Shown in pieces: positions 18,641 to 32,361 of a DNA stretch of 64,000 nucleotides. The notes under the pieces are model-generated. The model searched no databases and was not told the DNA's origin. It worked only from the letters and a program-made list of their open reading frames with translations. Each line of letters starts with the position of its first letter. The stretch's first letter is position 1. The translations under genes and the position numbers were made by a program. Source of the stretch: Lepidodermella squamata (lineage: Eukaryota > Gastrotricha); assembly GCA_047495785.1 (NCBI GenBank), contig JBLDXI010000015.1, positions 3,286,001 through 3,350,000 on the forward strand, written 5' to 3'.

Positions 18641-21600
18641 TTAATATAACGGGCAATAGTCATTGTCACGAGAAATCGTGCCGTTGTCGCCGTTACGGTG
18701 GAACGTCGACAGCGGCAACAGGCTGGCTGACGACGGTGGGCCGAGGTAGATGGCATCGATACAGCCCACAAAGCTGTCCGTAACTGGGGTGAAATGCGGC
18801 GCTCGTAACGTGGTCGGCAGGCCTCCAACGTACAAATGCATTTGACGCGGCGCCAAAGATTCACGACCTCGTCTGAAAAACATTGAAAATTTAATTTAAT
18901 TGAAATTCGAAATTTAAAATTAAATCTAAAAAATATGGATTAAATTTTAAAAAATAAAAAAAAATTCGAAATTTCAAAATAATTTAAGGAGGATTTTTTA
19001 ATTATATTTATTACCTTCTGCGATATAAGCGCAAGATTTGGCGCTGATGATCCGCAGCGATTTTGATGCTGTCAGGCCTGCTAGCGACGACAATTCGAAT
19101 CCAGTCTCCCGAGCATGGGTTCGAAATCGGGACATTAACCGTCTGCCGTAGCGACCCTGAACCCGGCATAGCATACAACCGGCCAGCCGATAAGAAAATC
19201 GACAAGCTATTCCGCGCGTCAGACAAATCGTGAACATAAGCCAGCAGCGCCCTGGGCGTCCTAGGCCGCACCATCAGGGTCAGGGTGAATTGGTACGGGT
19301 CCAGTACGACGTTATGGAAAAGTGAAGCAGTCGACGGCCGTTCGATCAATTCAGCGAAGAAAACGCCGTGTTCTAGGCTGTCGTAGCAAGCCGTCGTGTT
19401 GACCGGCTGCGGTTGCTGGAACAACTTTCCGTCGAGCGTGAAATCACTCAGCGTGCCAATCAACGTCTGCCGCCCGTCGATTTCCATGCGTTCAAAGCCG
19501 CGCTGTTCAATCGCCGCTTTTTCGTACATTGAATAGAAGTCCTGCGAGAAGCCGCCGAGGAACAACCAGTCAATGCCGTCAATTTTCTTGTTGTTGTAAC
19601 TCGACGGGAATTCTTGAGTGATCGGCGGGTCGAGATCGCCGGCGAAACCGTACTTATTGCCGTCGCGGAAAAACGTCAACTTATGCAACCGGCCGTCGTT
19701 GTACTTCGCCATTGAGCTATTCGTCGACAGTTCCAACATACCGGAACCGGCATCGAAGCGGAAAATTATCCGACCGTCGAGTAGGTAGGCTATCATGTAG
19801 TCCGGGACAATCGGCTTACCGTTCGCGTCTTTTCGAGTCGTGTTGCCATGCGCGTAGAAAATCAACCCGGACCGATGGACGGTTCGCATTTTTACCGAAA
19901 CACTGAACCGATCGGAAAATTTCGGTTTTCCCATAAATCGAACCGAAGCGGTTGGTTTTGCGAAGGTGTAACAGTAAGGATTTTCCGGGATTTGGGTGAC
20001 ATCTGGCAGACCAGCTTTACGGTCCAGCTGGCACCCAGAGTGCTTAGTCCGGCTGCTTTGAACCGAACAGTGGCCAAGCCGGTATTGAGTACCAGGTTCT
20101 TGCCGGAAAACTTCCGCCTTGTTGTTGATCATCAATCGACCGATACAGCCGTCAAGTGATTGGCCGTAATCGATCGATTCCGAGTAGACCCCAGCGCCGC
20201 CTAGGAAAACACTGACCGGACCTTCCAGCAACACATTTCCGTCATTTGGCAGCAATTTCTGAACCTTATCGCCCGTTTCCTTCCAAATGTCCCGATCTTC
20301 AACGTTGAGCAGTAAACTCTTGTCATTTGTATTCAGGGCGATTAGGACCGAAATCCAGTCACCCATGAGTTGGGTGACGGGTGCTGACAGCTTGACGTAA
20401 TCGTTTTCGTTATTCCGGTAGACGACTACGATTTTTCGCCGTTGTTGATCTTCGATGATCGAACATTCGAGAGTCCAGCCCTTTTCGGTACGCATGAATA
20501 GAACCAGCCCGGGTTTGACCGTTTTCAGCATGAAAGCGATGCGTTCGACATTGGCCGTGTCGAATTTGTAGAACGAGGTCGGGCGGCCGGAGAAGGAGAC
20601 CAGCCAGCTTTCGGTCTCGCCACTCGGGCACGTTTCATAGCCGAATTTCGCGCCGTAAGATCGGTGGTTGTAAGGCTTGAATGCGATGACTTCCTCGGAT
20701 TCCAGAGCGAGGTAGAACTCTTCTTTAGCCTCTTTCGGCGCGAGAAGCGACACTTTCCCAATGCAGCCGATGAGTTTGGGTTCGACGGCTCGGTTTTCGT
20801 TGAGATAAACGCGTCGGATCAGCTTTTCGGCGATGGTTTCAGGTACACCGCCCAGGTACAAGGTATCGACATTCAGCGTATGGGATGAGTCGGTTTGAGG
20901 GTAGTTCATCCGCTGAATTTCAGGGCAATCCAACGCATACAAAGAACTGACCGTATTGCTCACCTAAAAATTCGCGAAACAAAATTAAATTGAAAATTGA
21001 AAAATCCACCCTAATAATTAAAAAATCTGTAAAAGACATAATTGAGGGTCTCGTTTAAAATTTAAGCGTCAGGGCAAAAGAAATTTCCGATTTCCTTAAT
21101 TCACCCTGATATTCTTTATTTTAGCTACCAGATGGGTAGGAAAATGTTCAATTCTGATTTATAAGACTTCTAATAACGGGAAAATCACTGATTTGTAAAA
21201 TCGATACTAGGAATCGATATTGGAATCGATTATCGGAAATAGGGAAAAAAAATCACATTTTGTGAAATCTCGTGCTGAAACCCTAAATTTAGGGTGACCA
21301 CTTGGCCCACTTCGAAAAATTCCTATTCTTCGGGAATCCCAAGTTATTTTTTTCTAATTTTCCAATTTTTCCCTATTTTTTTAATTTTTCAAATCCAAAA
21401 ATTTCAAAATAATATTGAAATTGAAAAGGTCAACTCACTTCAACCAGGACTCTATGAGGATAGCCATCGTTGAATTTCTTGCCCTCGCAATTTTCATTCA
21501 GCGTGATAACTTGCTTATAGAAATCGAACTGAAGTCGCAGGGCGCCGTCGCGAAGGTCAAGCGCCACAAAATCGTTCTTATCATCCGAAGCCATGAAGGC

Positions 21601-24600
21601 CAGCAACGCGTTGGGTTGATGCGTTGAAAATTCAATGGCAAACGATATGACTTGAAATTCAGTTCTATTGATCTTATTCGCGGCGAGCGGGAGAGAAACA
21701 AAGCTCAAATCTCCAGATAACAACGCCATATTGTATTCATCAGTTCGAGACCTGTTAAAGTCAAAATTAAAATCAGGAAATATTCAAAAATTTCCAGACT
21801 TACATTCCATTGGCCAGATTTAGGTTGGTGAAATTAGCCAAATTGAATAGAGCAGTAGGCTTGGTGGAATACAGGTCCAAATGCTGGTACAGACCAGTCG
21901 AAGCCGATCGAGTGATACCTTGAGGACCGGCGAAATCTTTCGGCAGCCCGCCGACAAACATTCGCGGCATTTTCGGTCTGAAGAAGAAATTCGAGTCCGG
22001 CAAGTAGGCTCGGAACATGCCAACCGCCGTTTCCTCCTTGCCACGGCCCGAATGTCTCGCGCCAACCGTTAAATTCAACTGCTGAGCTGACCGACGAATC
22101 GATAAACGGTGCATAAGGCCAGGGGTGTTACAGGCCTTGGAAAAGGCGTGATTCAGCTCGACTGAACCTTCCATACGGCTGTTCATGCCGAGATTCAAGG
22201 TAGCCCAGTATTTGAAGCGGCCCGGTTCCGGTCGGCTGAGTTCCAGGGCCAAGAAATCAGCTTCATTCGTCGCATCACCCGCCAGACCAGTGAAATCAGG
22301 GCCAAGGTAGAAAACCAGCGATTTTCCAGCCATATCAGTATCAGGCATTTCGCAGGGTAGGTGCTGCAAATCGACAGATAAATCAACACCCATAGCCGCG
22401 ATAGTTTCGTGGTCCAGCGCGATTTCAGCCGATGACGTCGAGCTGTTCAACAAAATCGCCGGGCGAATGTCGATTAGCTGAGCTGTAGCTTCCTTACTGC
22501 GGCCGATGAGGGACCATAAGCTTTCAGTTAATTCGCCGATTTCAGAATTCAACATCCGCAACTCCTGTTCGACCTTCTTCAAACTCTCCCAGTTATCGTT
22601 GATCTGCTCGAATGAGGACTTGGCCCGATTCGCGTCGTTACCAGCCAACCGGAAATTCCGCTCAGCCTCTGGGTCTTTACCCTGAAGATTCGCGATAATT
22701 TGAGTCGCCTCCATGTCCCGCTGCTTCGCATCGGTTTGAATCGAGTCGAAAGCCGCATTCAACGCAGCGGTTCGATCGGCAAGGTCGTCCAGGCCAATGA
22801 CTAGATTCATCTCCTTAACCATGCCGAGAATCGTCCCCGTCTGCTCGATTTTCGCCTCAATATCAGCCGCTCGTTTCTGCTCACTGGCCAGTGTGGCATT
22901 TATCGCTTTTTCATCCGATTCAACGCCGTTTTTCTCGCGTTGCAGCCGGTCGGTTTTCGTGCCGATTGACGCCGCTCGATCTCTGAAGCGGTTCAAATCG
23001 ATCCGCGAAACATTTTCCGCGACTTTTTGAATCATCGCCACAGTTTTGTCTAAAGTCAACCCGGCTGATGTCAACATTTCAGCGATTTTATCGTAACTTG
23101 TAGCCACCTTAATCGCCTGGCTCTGACTCTCGGACGGGTTGAATAGCTGCTGCTCAATCGCCTTGACGCGATCCTCCATTTGCTGGACGCGTTTCGTCTG
23201 CTGGGGAACGACGTTATCCTTGTACTTTTGAATCTCAGTCTGCCAATTCGCGACAAATTCAGCCATTTGCGCCTCGAGTAGGCTGCACTGCGATGACATG
23301 TCTTCAAATAACGCTGGCCCATGAGCTGATTCGCACTGCTCAAGCGACGCGTTCAAAGCACTCATATCGCGATTGTAATCGGCTAAATATCGCAGAGCAG
23401 TTTGTTCCTGGTCAGAAATTCGCGAAATTTTCTCCTTAGCCGCGTTTAACTCAACAGCCCCGTTCGATAAATTCGTCCTTAGATCTTCAGCCATTTTCAG
23501 CAGATGCGCGACATCTTTATCCAAATCATCCAGCTTTTTCGGCAGGGTCGTCTTCAATTTCGCCTGAATTTCATCGAGCCGTTTTTGGGTTGCGTTGAAG
23601 TTTTGATGCAGCGATGTTACTGTATCGTACAATTTATTCGTCTCCTTCAATTCAGTCTCCCAAGATTCGACCTCCATTTTACTGCCATTCAACGCACGCT
23701 CCATTTCTTGAATCTTACTCTGAGCCGCCTCGAGAACGTCTCGCCAGTTGAATTGAACAGGATCGCTTAGGCTTTTGATATAACGATTGATCAATTCGTC
23801 GAGAGATTTCAGCTCTTTCTCGAGATCGGCAATCGAATTCGTGATATTTTTGAATTTCGACGAGACGAGTTTCGATGAGCCGTTGAATTTATCGCCATTC
23901 GCCTTAACCTCCAACATTCGTCGCTGGAAATCGGCTAGATAGCCCTGGATTGTCTGCAGCGATCGCGTCAATTCACTCATCTGCTCATTCGCGTGAGATT
24001 CAATGTCCTGAGGCGATGAAGCCGCTAGGCTGTTGGTCACATTAGCCAACCGATTTTTCAGGTCGTTCAACCGATTTCGAGCTTCGACGGAGGCGGATAG
24101 CTGCTGTAAGCTATTAAAAGCCTCGGAGGCCTTTCGCTCTTCCTCATAGACATCACCAGCTAGTTGCCGGACGCATTCGTCACAGGCGTGGCAACCAATG
24201 CCTTCAATCGGCAGCCAACCAGGCGCGCAGGACTCGCAACGAGAGCCCATGTAGCCTTCTTTGCAAAGACATTTTCCTGTCATTTTATCACAGGTGAAAG
24301 AGCCGTTTCGACCGCATTCGCAGGACGTGCAGCCTTCGGCGGTGTATTGCCAATAGCCGTCAGCGCATTCGTCGCATTTTCGGCCTTTAACGCTGCTTGA
24401 AACGCAGGGGCATTGGCCGTTGTCCGGGTCGCAGGTCGCCGATTTCGAGGCGGCGCCGCATTCGCAAGCCTTGCAGCCCTCGCACGATTTGAAGCCGTAG
24501 TAGTTGGGCAGACATGAGTCGCAACGGCGGGATGTGACGTTTTCGCGGCATTTGCATTGGCCGGTAACGCCGTCGCAGCTTGACGCGCCGCATTTGTCGC

Positions 24601-27600
24601 ATTCGCAGGCGACGCAGCGGCGTTCGGTCGCTGAGCCGTAGAACCAATCGCGGCATTGGGAGCACGATTCGCCGGCGGTGTCGAATAAACAGGTCAGGCA
24701 GATGCCAGTTTGCCGGTCGCAGGCGCCCGGGTCGGTCATATTGATGTTCGAATTGCAGATGCACGGCTCGCACAGCTTGCCTGAGCTCGGGTCGCCAAAA
24801 TGACCAGGGGCGCATCTGTAAGCAAGATCAGAAATTTTGAAAAAATTGGAATTTTTATAGGTTTTTGGGAAAATAGGTTATTTTGGGAAGAAAAGTTTAG
24901 AATTCAAAAATTATCTTCAAAATCATATTATTACAATTCCGGTCGCGATGTCAAAAAATGTCAATCCGAATTCGAAAATTAATGCATAATTTCAACATTT
25001 TTGGCATTCATCACAGTAGAAATTAAATGAAAAATTGTATAAATTGTTAAAACCCTATAATTTGTATTTCAAGTGACCGTAAATAACAAACTTTTTCCCA
25101 AATAATTGGCCAATAATTTCACCTATGACGAGATTTTCATTTCGAGTTGAGGCTGATCGAATCATTTTATTCGATGCCAGAAATCTGAACCTTGCATACC
25201 TACAGGAAAAACTGGCTCCAGGCATGGTGAGGCCAGTTGAGATTTGCTAAAATATTCAGAAAACCAGCCTATTTTCAGGTTTCAGACTGCCTAATAACTA
25301 ACCCGAATAGCTTGCTCAATTTAAATCATTGAAATTGAATAAATTGGTTCCGAGTTCCGAGAAAGGTTCCAAGTAGATGACTCAGTAGATGGCAACTCGT
25401 GTTTTATTTTCCTCGACCGCCCACCGTAAGTTTCAACCTTGAATCATTTTTAAATTTTTCAAATTTTTCAAAATTAGCCGTCCCCAACTTTTCACTCGTC
25501 CCACAACACATGCAGTCTACTTATTTTTATCATAATGTGAAGTAATTTTCTAACTTACTGTTGACAATGAGTGCCAGAAAATCCAGGTTTGCAATCGCAT
25601 AGGACAACACGACCTCGGTTATCGACCGTGCAATTGTTGGCATACGACGTCTCGAGCGAGTTACCCGGGCAGCGGCACAACTGGCAAGTATCCGACTTGG
25701 AGTCGTAGTAATGCCCAGCCAAACACCGCTCACAGCGAGACCCATCAAAATTACCGGCGCACTCCTTGCATTCGCCAGTTTCACGATCGCACTTCTGCGA
25801 CCGGCCGCCGCAGTCGCAGGGCACGCACTCAAATCCGCCGTTGACAAGGGGCTTCCGGGTATAGCCATCAGCGCATTGCTCGCAGGATGTGCCGGAATAG
25901 CCAGGCGGGCAGCTGCAGATCTCAACGGATAACGCCTGTTGCTCGGGCGCTACTTCTTCCGGCATTTCAGTCGCAACGTCCAGGTACACGTCCTTCAAGG
26001 TGGCTGACTGCGGCTGGTTGTTGTAAGACGCGCGAATCAACACAGCCTTCAAAGAAATCAGAACTTCCATAAAATCGTCACGTGACGTCAGCGACCCAGA
26101 AACAACGCCCTGACCTCCGATTCTACGGAACGATCGCTCAGTCATCGCGACAGACAGTGGGACAGCCCGGCCATTTGCGGTGGCAAACGGGTTTTCGGTG
26201 AAAGTGAACCCGATAGCGATAGGCGGCGTGAATCGGCCGCCGATCAGAATCAAATCAGGCACAATCGCGCCGTTTGTCGACGTTCCCTGCGGCTCGGGTG
26301 ACACGCTGATCGTCCACCTTAAATTACCGCCATATGTCATGACTTTGTTGTTAAGGTAGCTGGACGGTGCGACGAAATAGTGAACGCTTGGGTCGATGTT
26401 ATCCGGCCGAAGCAGGAAATCGATGTGGGAAACAGAGGCAGGGTAGAAAAACGTGCGAATCTGTTGGTCACCCTGGGGTGTGAACTCTACGCTGGCCGGT
26501 GGGGTTGTCCGCCAGCCGGTCATATCGACGAATGGCTGCCAGGCTAGTTGTTGACTAGACCGGCAAAGCCTGGCCTGGTTCGAGCAGTAGCACTTCGTAC
26601 AGCCCTGTGGGTTCAAAGCGTCCAGGTGGTAGTGATTCGGCTTGCAAGCGTCGCATCGAGCTGAGGTGGGGTCGATGTTGGGTTTGCAGCGGCACTGGCC
26701 GGTTTCGCCATGGCAAATGCCGTCGAGGGTGCCGCGTTTATCGCAATCGCACTCGGTACAGTCGGGGAATGAGTAGAAACCAGCCCGGCAGCGGTCGCAT
26801 CGGCGGGATTCGATGTTTTCGCGACACGAGCAGTCACCAGTTTGAGGGTCACAAGCATCGACCCGGCCATCGATAACACCTCGTTTGTCGCAATTACAGC
26901 TCTGGCATCCTATAGAATAAATTTAAATTTTTTGAAATTTGATTAAAATCTTCATTTAAATTAGAAAAAATATTAGACGTAAATTGAAAATAAAATCGAT
27001 TAAAATTTCATTTTTAATTGAAATATTTAATTATTAGAAAAATCAAAATAACATGGCTAGTATGTCCCACAATATTTTATTTGGAATTCTTTTGGTAATT
27101 TGATTCAATTACTAGAACCTCCTTACTAGTAATGATATATTTGAGAACAATAAAAATTTATAGTTTCAAAAGCGAACTTCAAGGTCGATTGATCAATTCA
27201 TCAATTGAATTTCTAAAAAAAATTATAATAATTCACCTTGAATTCTGTTGTAGCCCCAAGCACCAGGTTCGCATCGATCGCACTTCTCGCCGCCAACATT
27301 AGGCGGGCAAATGCAGTTACCAGTCTCGGTATCACATGTGCCCTGGTCGCAATTGCACCGCTGGCAGTTCGGGAAACCGTAATAACCCGGTCGACAGGCC
27401 GAACATTGCCGGCCAATCACGTTCTCCTTACAATAGCACTGGCCGCCCAACGGAGCGCATTGACGGCCCCGGCGAGATACCAAAGTCTCATCCAAACCAC
27501 TCGACTCGCAATCACACGATAAACCACCCTGGTTGTAAGCAGTTGTCAGGGTGAATAGTAATTGCTGGCATAACGGGTCGCTTTCTTTCGATTCCTCCAT

Positions 27601-30600
27601 AAAGTAACCCTTCGACGTGCATTGGGTGTAGAAACGGGACGATAAGTCGAGTTGTTGCACCTCGAAACCAGATTTCCCACCGTCTGATTTACGAACAGGG
27701 ATTATCAGCAGGCGATTAAGGTGGGATGGGCCGATGCTAGGGCTAGTCAAGAAGTCGACACTAACCACGCCAACGGGTAGCAAAACACTCGATTCTTGGC
27801 CCTGGCTGGTCGGGAAGGTGATTTCAGCGAAACAGCCGGCGTTATTCGGGCAGAATGGCAGGGTCAACGAGCCGATTTGCCGGTAAGACGACCCTCGATC
27901 GCTGTTAATCGTAACTCCATTGAGTGTTAAATCGCTTATTTGCGGCTGGAAATAGTGAACGAACAAGGTGTACCGGCCTTCCACCGTCACGTTAGCTGAT
28001 AAATAGAATGCCAGCGATGAAAGCGGGCCTGATGGTTGGATGTTCGATTGACCAACTGAAACGACTTTCGGTTTTGTTGGGATGTTCTCCAGCGTTTCAA
28101 CATAGGCGGCGGCAGTTGGAGCAGTGGCGAAATTCGAGACGACAGATCCAGCGGGAGGGTCTGGGTAGTTTTCCGCCGTGCATTTTCCATTTACGACCAG
28201 ACAGGCTGATTCAGGCCGTAGTTGCGAAATATGCCACGAGTCAGCTGGGACCAGGGTTACCGATTTAATAGCAACAGCCCGAGGCCCGCCCTGACGAAGA
28301 TCGAAGGTTATCGGAACACAGCCGTCTGAAGTCGGCAGTGGGGAAAGGGTGAAAAATGAGGGCAAATTGCCAGATTCTTCCTTCACGACCTGTCGGCAGA
28401 AAAAGCGGCAATGGTGTAGCCGTAAGGTGCCGAAAGTCTTCCCGGAGCGACCCGAACCAACACTGACGTCGAATTCGGCTTGAGGTACCGAAGAGTCGAG
28501 GTTAGAAACAGCGGAATAGTCGATTAGAATGACGTATTTCCCGGACGCGCTTGGCGGCCGGATCAAATATGTCATCGGTGTCCCGAGCTGAAAACAATAA
28601 AATTTAATTTAAGAATAAATTTAAGAAGTTTAAATTAAATTAAAATTTTCAAGCAGGCTGTTGTCAAGCATCAATCTCTACGGAAAAAAATTGTCATTTT
28701 TTTGAATGATTTAAGGAGGAATTTTCTGTTTTGAAGCTTAGCTACTAAAATGTCCTAAGTCTTACCGTTGCATGAGGCAAATCCGCGGGCAAAGTTAGCC
28801 CAGTGAAAGGCTCCGAGAAAACCGGCTTTGCTACCCCCGCTGCGATGGGAGATCTTGCGCATTCGTTCGGAGCAATTGATTCGACCGAGCCGATTGGCGG
28901 CGATGGGTATGTGTACCAGCGGCAGAAGGACGACTCGAAGGCGGTATCAAAAGTGCACGCATCATTGACTCGTTGGCGAAGAACAACACCCTCGCGATAC
29001 TCGCTAGGCAGTAAAATTGCGTAGTCGACAAACAGATTCGCCTGGGGGAGTCGTCGCAAGTCGTTTTTGAGATCAAGAACCAGGGTCATGTCAACAGGCG
29101 CGCCACCTGAGGCAGGAGAGGAGAGCTCAAACGGGCCCTTCGTATCAGTGAACATCTGCCTGGTTGAAGCTGCCGATGATTTGAAGGTTATCGGCAACGT
29201 TTGTTCAGTTCCGACATTTTCCGAACTTTCCGAGCCAGGCGATGGCCGGAAGCGAATGGTACCAGTCAAATCTTGATCAGTTGGGTTGACGTAAGAGAAT
29301 ATTACGTAATGGGTCGTGTTTGACCGGGCGGTGACTTCGAACGGTAAATCGATCATTACCTCGTTTTGCATGATCGACATGACGGCGTAACCCTTCCAAG
29401 AATACCCGGAAAACAGCGACTCGTCGTCCAAATACCGAGCATCGTGGCGTTGGTTGCCTTCTAGCTGATAGCCATCCTCCATTTCGAAGCGATGTTGATG
29501 TAGGGTTGGGTAGAAATGGGTCGAATCAGGTTCGTTACATTTCTGGCCCTGGATACCGGGTAGACACTCGCATTGACCACTCTCCTTATTGCAGGGGGTT
29601 GACATTCGAGAGCCGCCCCGATCGCAGTCGCATGGCGAGCAGCCAAACGGGTTTCGGCCATCGAGTCGGTAGAAACCGTCAGAACAAGATGCGCAGCTGC
29701 GAGATGACGTCCAACGTCTGCATGGGCATTGACCCGTCGCGTTTTGGCACAGCGACAATTCACCCAGGGTGCCTGAAATTTCACACGCGCAACTCTCGCA
29801 GCCATCCGGGTTACCGCCGTTTAAATTCCAGTAGCCACTACGACAGCGAGCGCATATTCTGCCTTCGACGTTTGTTTTGCATTTACAAAGCATAGCGCGG
29901 TCGTTCGGGGTCAGGGCGCCGCAGCCACCGGGTGGAAGTCCCGCGACTTGGATAGCGCCAGCCGGGTCGCAATTGCACGCCTCACATTCGGGAAAATTGT
30001 ACAAATCCGGGGTGCATTTATCGCAAAGACGGCCAGTAATAGTAGGACGGCAGTTGCATTGACCGGTTTTGACATCGCAGTCGTCAGCACTATTAGAGAC
30101 CGTTCCCTCGGCTGAGCAATTGCACGGCTGACATTCAGGGTAGGCGAAGAAGCCTCGAAGACAAGATTCACACGCCAGGCCAGAAAAACCGGTTTTACAG
30201 TAGCATTGACCGTTCTCCATGCAAATGTTGGGGTAATCGGGGCTAACACCGGCTCCGGAACATTGGCAAGGATCGCAAACACCTCGGTTGTAATAACCGG
30301 GTAAACACGCCTCGCAAGCCGGACCGGTGAATCGCTCTTTGCAGTAACATTCCCCAGTTTCGACCGAACATATCGATGAATTCACGCCATATCGTTCGCA
30401 GTTGCATTCTGAGGAATAATTCAATAATATTCAGAAATGCTATTGTAGCTTCAACTTACTTGTACATTCCGGGAAGTTATAATACCCAACATCGCATTTA
30501 TCACAACGAATGCCTCCAAAGCCAGGCTTGCATTTGCATTGACCAGTTTGACGATCGCAGAAGCTGTCTGGTTCAGTTCCAGTGTCTTCACAATCGCATT

Positions 30601-32358
30601 TAATGCACTCTTCCTGGTTGCCGGCCGTTCCTCGAGACGTCGAGTTGTAGTAACCGTCCGAACACATGTTACATTTTCCGCCAGTGTAATGCTCTCGACA
30701 CGTGCATCGACCATCAGCGGCGTCGCACTGAGCTCCAACGGAACCTTTGATGTAGCAATAGCAAGGTACGCAGTTCGGCCAATCGCCCATATGGTCGGCT
30801 GAGCATTGAGTGCAATCTTGTCCAGTGAATGCTGGAAGACACTCGCAAGTACCATCTTGATCACTGCAGCGGTCACTTGACAACTGAACGCCAGTTTCGT
30901 CATCATATAATGGACAATTGCATCGAACGCATGCATTCGGATCGTTGAGAGCGACACCCTTCGGGTGGTAATACCCGCTAACACAATTTTCGCATGTCGG
31001 GCCAGTCGTAAAATCCTGGAAACAAGTGGAAACAAGTAGATGGAAACAAGTAGAGAAGTAGTAGTTGAAACGAAATTCAAGTAGAATTTAGCTTGAGCTT
31101 ACCGTGCAATTGTAGCAAACAGGCTTATCGGCTACCTCGTTGTATTCGCACTCGTTGCTATGGCCGTTGCATTGGCAAGCTGAAAATCATATTTTAGGAT
31201 GCAAGAATTCAATCAAGATTAAGACTCACGTTCGCAAGCATTTTCCGAAGTTGTAGTGGCCGGACGCCATTTTCGGTTCCAAAATCCTGGACAACATGTT
31301 TCGCATTGATGACCACAGGTGTTGTGCTGACAGCGACAACGAAGCTTAGTCGGTTCGTTGGGCACGGTCTCATTACAAACACTCGCATGACCGTTGCAAA
31401 CGCAACGACCCCCTATGCTGATATCCTTGATACTGTAGTAGTACTGAAAAAAACAGCAATTATAACCCGTAATTATTACTTGAAGGAAAACTAACTCTTC
31501 GCAAAATCGTAGGGTCGTGACTTTGACTCATCAGTTGGCCATACAGAGTTTTTGCTCGCAAGAGTCGAAGCCGAATATTAGTCGCTTTAGTGAACTCTTG
31601 GAGTCTCTCCGAGAATGCGAACTCGTGGCTGCTAGGTCGATCATTTACAAGTGACACGACAATCTCTCCCTCTTCCAAAGGAATCAAGTTCGAGAATCGT
31701 GTAACGCACAGTACCTATTAGGAGAAAAATATGAGTATCGCTGGTAGAACAAATTAAACAATCCTACCTGCTCATCAAAATATGGAGTGATTTCAGCCGG
31801 GGTGTTAAACATTTCGCGGCATTGGCGATCTGATTCAGCAAAGTATTGCCATGGGTAGTAAGATTTTCCGCCATCAACTGATCTTTCCAAGACCCAAATA
31901 GCAGGGCGAGGCGATGTGGCCATTCTGATGTAAACGTATGCCACGTGATACTCCTGCCCAAGGTCGATGGTTATGTTAACCTTGTTGTACTCATCGCCTC
32001 TAGAGAGTGGCGGTGACTGCCACCATCTTCCTGTGCCATCAATCGCTTGCTGAATCGGATGTGACTTCTCTGGGACGTCGCTTTTGCAGTAATCGCATAA
32101 CTGTCCCCCGCGGATGAACGAGCCAGCCTGCCATAATAACACATCTTGCGGGCCGCCCTCTTGATCCGTGAACGGATTGGCTCCAGTCGTTTTACAATAA
32201 GTTTCATTGATGGGCCTGCCGTTATCTTCTCCGCACGTAGCCGTAGCTGTTATATTCTTTCCTTCCGCCAGATTAAAATACGGCGGAGAAAGGAAAACGT
32301 TTTGTTGCGACAAATGACAACAAGCTGAAAGTACCAATACTCTCAGCAATAATGTCAT
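18641..32358 (-). CDS. Laminin subunit alpha (alpha 3/5 type)
   Basis: Twelve exons, read right to left: 32358-31768, 31714-31496, 31443-31230, 31179-31103, 31015-30460, 30408-28766, 28587-27237, 26909-25559, 24815-21804, 21751-21439, 20963-19015, 18872-18641. Frame is continuous for 3835 codons, the usual size of long laminin alphas. Order: signal peptide, LN domain to ~275, EGF-like repeats, an L4/domain-IV-like region ~870-1445, EGFs, a second L4 domain ~1665-1880, EGFs to ~2205, coiled coil ~2210-2780, then five LG domains to the C-terminus. The LN segment ([22 protein letters not shown]) is closest to the alpha 5/LanA/epi-1 group. It is a secreted basement-membrane subunit assembling with beta and gamma chains; LG domains bind receptors. 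Confidence 0.95.
21105..21308 (-). repeat. Dispersed intronic repeat, copy B
   Basis: In the laminin intron 20964-21438. On the minus strand it repeats the two blocks of 13199-13470, including AGTATCGATTTTACAAATCA and GGTAGCTAAAATAAA. Both copies lie in the same sense as the transcript that contains them. Confidence 0.7.
24816..25558 (-). other. Largest laminin intron (743 nt)
   Basis: Unusually long for this gene, whose other introns are mostly 45-480 nt. Low-complexity AT-rich sequence without an open exon, RNA fold or recognisable repeat. Confidence 0.6.
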
Positions 32359-32361
32359 TGC

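Noticed and set aside
19712-30603. Plus-strand frames across the laminin locus
   Set aside because: They are antisense shadows of long laminin exons and have no independent support.
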